Shown: piece by piece, positions 56,641 through 64,000 of the stretch
Numbering within the stretch: the first letter of the stretch is position 1
Layout of the letters: each line of letters begins with the position of its first letter
Assembly: GCA_016859345.1 (NCBI GenBank)
Contig: CM029119.1
Coordinates: 1,792,109-1,856,108 of the forward strand
From: Istiophorus platypterus
Taxonomy: Eukaryota; Chordata; Actinopteri; Istiophoriformes; Istiophoridae
Direction: 5' to 3'
Length of the DNA: 64,000 nucleotides
The notes under the pieces: model-generated
Databases searched by the model: none
What the model saw: the letters and a program-made list of their open reading frames with translations, nothing else
What the model was told of the DNA's origin: nothing
Translations under genes and position numbers: made by a program

Positions 56641-59600
56641 ACAGCACAAACTCTTTTGAATGATGAGTCTGAATCAATATGTTTTTGAAAAGGAGCACAG
56701 TTTCACAGACCCCCTCTCAAGGACAGGGGCTGAGGGACCTCTGATTAGAAAGTGTTAATATTCTTTTTTTTTTTATATATAGATAACATGACCTGTGGCA
56801 AACAGTAGAGAGTGAGTCTAGACATTTACAACCCATGAGATGATGATTTTCATAATTTTGGTAAAAAAACATCATCCCAGTTTAGCTCTGCCAACTTTCA
56901 GTCTGAGCAGAGGACTAATCGGACAAGATAAATGAAAACACCTGTGAGGCTGCGCAGGGTCTTTAAGTTAAGGGATGACATTTAAGACCCTGTTTTCAGA
57001 TAGTCCATCTGATTTCAATATGGGAGGAGCTATACTGAGAATTAAGTTAGAGATGTCACCGGACTCCATGTATAAATAAGAATGTTAAAGGTGTGGTGGC
57101 CTGGGGGCTTATGCCATTCACATATCATATCAGAGATACGCTAATTACAAATTCCGACTTGTAAAAGGTGTTCACATCAACATCCAAGTTGTAATTACAA
57201 ATGGAAAACTATTTGTGGAAGTGCCTGAAAACTAAACCAATATGGATGCCTCTTATCAGCCAAAGACCATCATTAGAGTGCCCAGCTTCAACTGCATGTC
57301 CCTAGTTGTGGCCAGGGCACAGAATGCACAGCGTAGCCTAGATCACTTTAAATAACATATGGAGGTTGGAGAACAGCAAGTTTTTTAGTTCAAACAGTGC
57401 ACAGGGCTTTATCAATATCATGAGGGACCTTTGCTTCTCTGGAAAATTATCATGTTGCTAGAAGTTTTATCTTTGTTAAATCTCAACATTTTCAACAATT
57501 TAAACAGTTGATATACAGTATTCATGTTACAAAATAATGTACCAAGAACGTGCCCCTGCATGTTTTTTGATGGCCAGCTACCCATCTTGATGGATGATGT
57601 CACATTGTGTTGCAGTAAAAGTTCAGCTTGTTCAGCTTTTACTCAGATGCCTCTGCATGTGATCAGTGGAGCCCTCTATATTACCACCCCACCACATCAG
57701 CAGAGCAGTCTCATCCCACAGATCCTTGTGACTATACAAATGTGGAAACCATGAACTACAGTGAACTACAATAGTAAAGATGCAGGCCAGACACCAAAGC
57801 AATTAGAGGGCACTATAAAGGTCATAGAGCTGAGAGGAACTGTGGGCTCAGGTGAGAATTATCTGTGGTTTCATTACAAGACAAAGCACTTCACATTACA
57901 TATCATCATTTGATTTGTTATAAAAAAGATATATTGTTAATAGCAATTTTAATATTCTGTGAATATTCAGTCACGTATGGAAGATTTATTTCCTTTTGAT
58001 TTTTAAAGTCTGTACTACATCACGCTCTGATTAGATAATTACTATTAACTAACATGTGCCTTTTAGATGCTTATGACAACTAAAGCCTTGTGTGTGCCGC
58101 CTAAAGTAAATAGCTACCCAAACCCCTTCTCTAAACGTCCTAAGAATAAAATCTACCAGATGTGGTGAAACAGTCCACAACTGGCCAAGTATTGAGTCAT
58201 TCCTAATGAGATCCTGTAGAAATTTTCCTCTTACAAACAGCCACAATAGGGTTTCACCCCCTCTCAGTTCCACATGGTGCAAGGTTTAAACCAGGACACT
58301 GGCAGGCTGCCAGTGAGCAATTTTGGAAACATGGAACACCCATAATGTACATAAATTACTGCAGCAGTCTTCTACGAGAAACAGCTTTTCAAAGATAGAT
58401 TTTCCCTCATTCAGGGGTGCCACATGCTTTTCATAAGTTGTATGCATCAGAATGTTTCTTACAAGTGTTTACTTGCTAGACAGAAGCCCCTAGAGCAGAT
58501 AGTGCCACTGAGTTGCATGCTGAATAGTTTTCATGGATATTACTCCTCTGAATCTTATAGAAAAATATTTCTTTCTTGCAACTGTTGACAACCTTGATCC
58601 TGGGCCATTTTCAGCTAAAAAGGCTTTTCTGATCATTTAAGAAACCAATAAATTTTCACTATGAACCTGAAACTACTGACTGTAGTTTCTGAATCAATGC
58701 CATGGTTGAGCAGCTAAATGCATATGGTGTCCAACTAAAAGCTATTTTAAATATTGCTTAAATCTACCTGATAATGGAACGTTCTTCACTACACCCAGTA
58801 AAGCAAATCTTTCTTAGCCTCTCAGACTTTGTAGATGAAGCATGTTTCTAGTTTCCTGGTGGTGCTGAATTTTCTTTGACCTTTTTTGACCCTCAGTGAT
58901 GTTATGTTACTCACCACTGGACATTGTTTCAAGTTTATTCATATTCCATTACTGCACACAGTGTAGCGTTTCAGCCATACTGTGTTAAACATTTACCTGG
59001 TCAGCTTACAATGTGATTGATATTACAGGGATTCTTCAGATTGATCTACATTCCTTCTGTGAGTGTTAGTATTATACAGTATTTTTTTAATCTGTGTATT
59101 GGCTACTTTGGACTTGTTTAAAGGGGCTCTTCTCTGATTTTACAATTGAGGATTATTTTACTACTGAGTCAGTAAAAATAATTTTATAATATCGTCTTTG
59201 GGTCTGGAGGAAATTTGTCAAGGCAGCAGTTTCATGGAGGTGTAATGACCAGTGTAAGCAGCACTCCAACAGTTTGGTAATTTTTCTGTAGTTGAAATTC
59301 GTTTTGCCCAGCTGTGTGGTATGTTGGTTCTAAACACAGAGTGGCAAGAAAAAAAAACCTTAAAAACATCTACTGGTTGGAGAGTATTTAATTAAATAGT
59401 TGTCATTGCTGTGCATTTACTCCCAAGTATTTAGTTTGCTCTTGTTTTTAAAATCACCAGACAAAATGATATTGCACTAGAAACAATAGATGGATCTTAG
59501 ACATCAATTTTCAGAGCAACATTTAAGACACATTTTCCAACAAAATACCAACAACTTACTTTGTAATGTCTCATTTGACAAAACCTCCCATCTGTTTGCA

Positions 59601-60639
59601 CCTCTCCTTCCTCTTGAGAACCATCCCCTCTGTACACCAAAACACTACATAGATTGACAAAGCCATTTTCAAGGTCAAGAAAATACCAAATAATCAGAGT
59701 ACCACTTATGCCAGTGACTGCTGCCATGAATACATGGTCCTAAAAGTCAAGATATCTCAGCCTCTGCTGCTTTGATTTTGACCAGTTTTGAACTCTGCCT
59801 TTAAGCTGTCCTCTGACAGTGAAATATGCAATTCAACTGAATTTGAAATGGTGTGGACATGCGCTTGAACCTAAACAAGGTCTTTGTCTTGACTCAACTC
59901 CAGGAGGATCTTGGCTTCATTCACGGAACTCGTGGGTAATTATGCAAAAGTTATGTTTTAACTATGGAAAACATGAAACAAAAATCATGAAAAATGAACC
60001 AGCAATGTCATCAATGTATGAATTGGAAAAATAAATTGAACTCTGCTTGCAAACATTTTCTTAACTTTCAGCCATATCTCGTGGTTTTCATCAGTGGATG
60101 GCATGGTCACTGAGCCAAGTCAATGATGACAGAGCAGACAACTTGATGAAGAAAGTGGACACAGTTCAAATCTCCAGAGAAAGCTAGTACATGGACATTG
60201 AGTTATTACTTTTTGGTAAACAAAAGGTAATAGTTCACTTTTAGCAGCAAAATACCACATCTCTGTATTTGTAAAATAAAATGGAAAATAAAATGTTGAC
60301 TTTACAGCAGTATAGCTGGAATTCATCAAAAGTTAGTTTGGTTCCCAATCTTAGCTTGTTTATGTAATTTTCTGGGGCCCAAGGATCCAGCTCTGCCTTC
60401 CATTTAATGAACATGTTCTACATAGAAGGGAGAAATGAGTGGAAACAAGACCAGATCCTGCCCGACATTCCTCCTTCTGCTGTGCCTGAGCTTGTATACA
60501 AGCAGATCAGCACAGATCTGCTCTAACTATTCCAACCATGCTGATGGGCCAAGGCTAAACCAAGGGGGTGTGTTATTGAATCATCAAGGGGCTGGACTTT
60601 CCAGCTGTAGGTGGAGTTGTACCAATGTGTGTGAGTATT

Positions 60640-61060
60640 TAGGGTGGAGATGAGGGAGGAGTTTGATGAGAGGGGGAGAGTCCAATGGAAAAAAGGGGGG
60701 CTGGAGAAAAAACTGGCTGCTGGCTTTAGCTTGACTGGAGGGTTTTCTCTGCCTGGTGTGGCATTCGCATTTCTAACGCTCATGTGGTAACATCCAGCAT
60801 TGCTTGGCTTCCCCAGCTCACTGGCCTGATTCCAGGGATTTGAAGTAAACAGGACACACAAAAAGAGAGAAAGCGAGACAACGTGCATGTATGCTGGAGA
60901 AGGATAAGTGAGTTTAGAAGTAGGAGGGAATAAGAACAGAGGTCCAGAGAAGGGGAGAAAAGGAGAAGCAGGTGAGGGAGAAAGCAGTTGAAAAGTGATC
61001 TAGAAAAACCAGTGGTGAAAAAAAGTCGATTAGCTGACTGTACACTACAAATCCACCAAC
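60640..61060 (+). promoter_or_regulatory. cavin1: Probable promoter and 5' leader of cavin1
   Basis: A purine-rich stretch with a CCAATGG (around 60690) and a polyG run lies 370-420 bp before the cavin1 ATG. The leader next to the ATG is AACATGG, with A at -3 and G at +4, a good start context. No TATA box is obvious. The transcription start is not determined. Confidence 0.4.
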
Positions 61061-61588
61061 ATGGCAGCCATAGACGCACTGGAATCCTCAAGTGGCCAGC
61101 TGGAGCCTCAAACCCTCACTGAGATCTCAGATGACGAGATCAACCTTCCACCCTCAGATGATGAAGACGATGCCCTTGCCGCTAAGAAAGAGCTGGTGAC
61201 CGTGGGCACAGAGGGGGATGCCGACGAAGACAAGGACGAGGCAGTGAAGCTGGACCCACAGGTGAACGGTGTCATGGTGCTGTCTTTGCTTGACAAGATC
61301 ATTGGGGCAGTTGACCAGATCCAACAGACACAGAGCGGGCTTGAGGCCAGGCAGCAAGAGATGGAGCGTTCGGTGACCAGCATCCAGGGCGAGCTGACCA
61401 AACTGGCCAAGAGCCACAGCACCACATCCAACAGTGTTAATAAGATGATGGAGAAGGTGCGCAAGGTGAGCATCAATGTCAAGACAGTGCGGGCCACCCT
61501 GGAGAAGCAAGGAGGCCAAATCAAGAAACTGGAGAACAATGAGGCTGAGCTGCTTAAGAGACGCAACTTTAAAGTCATGATCTACCAG
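61061..61588 (+). CDS. cavin1: Cavin-1 (PTRF), first coding exon, runs off the right edge
   Basis: Caveola coat protein that trimerises and stabilises caveolae; first described as an RNA polymerase I transcript release factor. The exon encodes 176 residues and ends at a clean donor (TACCAG|GTGAGAG), phase 0. Residues 1-66 are acidic and variable (SDDEINLPPSDDEDD, EGDADEDKDEA). The cavin HR1 coiled coil runs from about residue 67: VNGVMVLSLLDKIIGAVDQI, then SIQGELTKLAKSHSTTSNSV, VRKVSINVKTVR, and LLKRRNFKVMIYQ at the exon end. DKIIGAVDQIQ and NFKVMIYQ fit cavin-1 rather than cavin-2, -3 or -4. The second exon (Lys-rich region, HR2) is not in the window. Teleosts have two cavin1 copies; which one this is cannot be told. 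Head to head with atp6v0a1, as in human. Confidence 0.93.
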
Positions 61589-64000
61589 GTGAGAGTGTCT
61601 GTGTCTAAATACTTATATCAGTGGGTGGTTTGTGTGCTTGGGGTTTAGGTTAATTTAAATACATGACACGTTACTGGTTTAGGTATGGGTGTGGCTCATG
61701 GGTGAACCAAACAAAATGTTTAGGTTCTTGAATGTGAGTGAAAATCATCTCATTACCACCATAACGATTCAGTGGTGGTTTAAAACAAGTGAACAGGAAA
61801 CCGTTGGCTGGCCAAAGGTGCTTTTCAATTTGAAATGTATAGGATTTCAGGGAGTGGTTCAAGGTTACCTTGAAGTATTGGCAACAAGTGCTGAAGGGAC
61901 AGGCTATGCTGTCTCTCATCACTAACCCTGCAGTGCCAAAAACACTCCACTCAGAAATTAATTATTTTTCCCTGGAGAGATGATATTTTAAATATAAAAC
62001 GGGTACTCTTTTCTTCTTTGCTTGCTACTTTAGCACATAATCACTCACAGGAATATTCAATATGTGTATTACCTAGGTGCTGCAGCTTTGATTCAACTCC
62101 AAGTGAAAACTATACCCTGATGATAGTTCTATATTTACCCTAAACCTAACCCTTAACTGGAGTTTTTATAGTACAAACTTTTGCACAAACAGGTTGGGGA
62201 CATAAGTCCAATTTTCCCATGCCATTTACCAGCCATCAATCTCCCTAAACTATGACAGAAGAACTTTACCTCATTTGGCAGATGGAAAACCCTGTTTGTG
62301 ATCATAATCTTGACAGAAATTATATTTCTGCCCATTTTTTTTGGCAAACCTATCTATTGTATATAGATATGATCTATAGAGGACAAGTTTTCAACCAAGA
62401 GTACCACAATAATGGAGTGCATTTTAACATCTAAAGAGCCACAGCACCACATGCAAATATCAGGAAATTGCATATAGATATACAGTGAAATTGGGGGGAA
62501 ATATGCACAAAGTAAACAAAAAGCATACTATGATATACTAAGAGGGGATCAAACTATAATAATGTAAATATGAACAAAAAAAAAAACATAATTAAATATG
62601 TAAAATATGAGTGAATGCTGTCTGGACAGGTCTAGAAATGAAGCTATGCTGTTATATCCACACCTATGGAAACAATTACCAGATTCATTACTCACACTTT
62701 TCAGAAACACAGCTTCCAGTCATTTTACAGAATGTTGTGTGCAACTTTTTCCAAGTATTCATAAATTAAGTTTCTTAAAATTCTATCTAAATACAAATCA
62801 CATCTCTTACCATGCAACACAGAATCTGTTTGTGGTTCTATGATCAATGTACAAATATCTGTTTCTGCAATTTTTCGATCTTGTTCATTCTACTATTTGG
62901 CTACAGATGCAAAACTTATTATGTGTATAAAAAACACACAGAAGCAATGATCATGAGTGTATTGAATGTCTGTGATTGTTATACTCCCAGGTGCTCTACA
63001 CCAGCCCTGCCCCACCCCAAAGCTACTGTACACTGAAACAATAAGTAGTATCCACTAGAGGTGGTCTTGGGCAGGGCTGGCAGCCCAAGTTGATTCAGAG
63101 TCATGTCATTAATTCCCCTTTTTATACAAAGATGGTAAACACCAAAAACATGCTCAAGGCCCTGTTTAAGACTGAGAAATGTTTCATTTTGAGACAGAGA
63201 GCAAGTTTTTGTTTTTTTGTTTTTTTGAAGGGAGTTGAGGGGAGCCCTGTTTCTTTTTTTAGCCTCTGAGGCTGAAGTGTGATGTATAATAGCTTGCAGC
63301 TTTTTGCACAGTGGTGCGAGAACATTCAGACTTTCCACCCTTGACTCAGACATCATGGCTTGGACTGACCTCCCTCTCTCTTTTCTCCCAGTCTCTATCG
63401 AGGGGCGGGGCAAAAGTCAAATGCGAGCTCCATCTTAGGAAACCCGGCCTGTCTGACTGTGACAAGATTTTATATATAATGATCCAAAGATGAGCAGGCA
63501 GAATTCTCAGCTAAAAAAATGAATCTCTATCACTGTTTCTGAGAGAGTTTGATGACTGAACTATTTCTCAAACTGAAATGATTATAAATTGGTATTTAAA
63601 GTAGAATATAATAAAATCTTGAGGCTGAGGGTTGCCGCCTTCTAGTACAAAGTACCTGAGATATTACACAGTGAAAAACAAAAAAGGTTGGGATTTTGCA
63701 AGCATTAGTCAAATGCTTGGGCCCTTTGGTGAGAGAAACTCCCCTTGAAATGCCTATCTCTGGCTCCCTCACTAACTCAAAACAGTGGCTTTGTTTACAG
63801 TTGCCAACTATGACATAACATCAGATTCATCTTCATTAAAAAAGCAAACCACGATCTGTTCTGTTTTCAATTTTCTGTGCTACTCTGTTGCCTTTCAAGG
63901 GCAGATTCTTTCAAAATAAGCAGTAGACAGAAAGAGACTCCACCACACCCCCAGTGAACTGTAACACTATTTATTTGGCTGGCGTGTCAACATATAAATA
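61589..64000 (+). other. cavin1 intron 1 (start)
   Basis: 2.4 kb of AT-rich sequence after the cavin1 donor. A short telomere-like CCCTAAACCTAACCC occurs near 62140. No further exon, RNA gene or recognisable transposon was found. Confidence 0.65.

Larger units (their letters stand above)
55061..61060. other. Divergent intergenic interval, atp6v0a1 to cavin1
   Basis: About 6 kb between two head-to-head genes. It contains a G11 run near 55530, a stretch at 55540-55760 that reads like a dispersed fish repeat (unidentified), the SINE at 56.46-56.64 kb, and the purine-rich sequence before cavin1. No coding exon of a known family is found. Confidence 0.6.

Noticed and set aside
60435..60653. 72-codon ORF with a signal-peptide-like start just upstream of cavin1.
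   Set aside because: Low-complexity Leu-rich start can arise by chance. It has no family match, and no splice signal or following exon supports it.
61108..61578. Long antisense ORFs (121 and 156 codons) under the cavin1 exon.
   Set aside because: Shadow frames of a Glu/Lys/Ser-rich coding exon; the sense frame is clearly the conserved one.

Overview
The window is vertebrate nuclear DNA, almost certainly from a ray-finned (teleost, probably percomorph) fish. The genes are split into many short exons with GT-AG introns. Their protein sequences are close to vertebrate families. The non-coding DNA carries fish-type repeats: Tc1/mariner remnants, L2/CR1-type LINE pieces, a tRNA-derived SINE, long CA/TG microsatellites and G-rich telomere-like tracts. 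There are no prokaryotic operons, CRISPR arrays or viral genes.

Four protein-coding loci can be read by joining exons at consensus splice sites. (1) 704-2965, minus: the first four coding exons of DCXR (dicarbonyl/L-xylulose reductase); the rest lies left of the window. (2) 6226-16444, plus: complete radical fringe (RFNG), eight coding exons, 399 aa, with a non-coding first exon near 5.0-5.2 kb. (3) 23872-53452, minus: complete ATP6V0A1, the V-ATPase 116-kDa subunit a1. It has 21 coding exons, including an 18-nt microexon, and gives 840 aa with the microexon or 834 aa without it. A non-coding exon 1 lies at about 54.9-55.0 kb. (4) 61061-61588 onward, plus: the first coding exon (176 codons) of cavin-1 (CAVIN1/PTRF); the rest lies right of the window.

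Layout: DCXR and RFNG are head to head, with two CpG-rich promoters about 2 kb apart and a fish interspersed repeat between them. RFNG and ATP6V0A1 are tail to tail across a roughly 7 kb interval holding a G-rich telomere-like repeat. ATP6V0A1 and cavin1 are head to head across about 6 kb holding a SINE. The four genes do not form one pathway: carbonyl reduction, Notch glycosylation in the Golgi, organelle acidification, and caveola coat. All four human orthologues are on chromosome 17, in two separate bands (17q25 and 17q21), so the fish arrangement is a rearranged piece of the same ancestral linkage group.

Most of the sequence is intron and intergenic DNA. Apart from the repeats listed, it shows no convincing gene. 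I found no new biological system here. The most interesting points concern RNA processing: the ATP6V0A1 microexon, a weak 3' splice site with an in-frame alternative, repeat tracts pressed against three 5' splice sites, and two short upstream ORFs in the RFNG leader.
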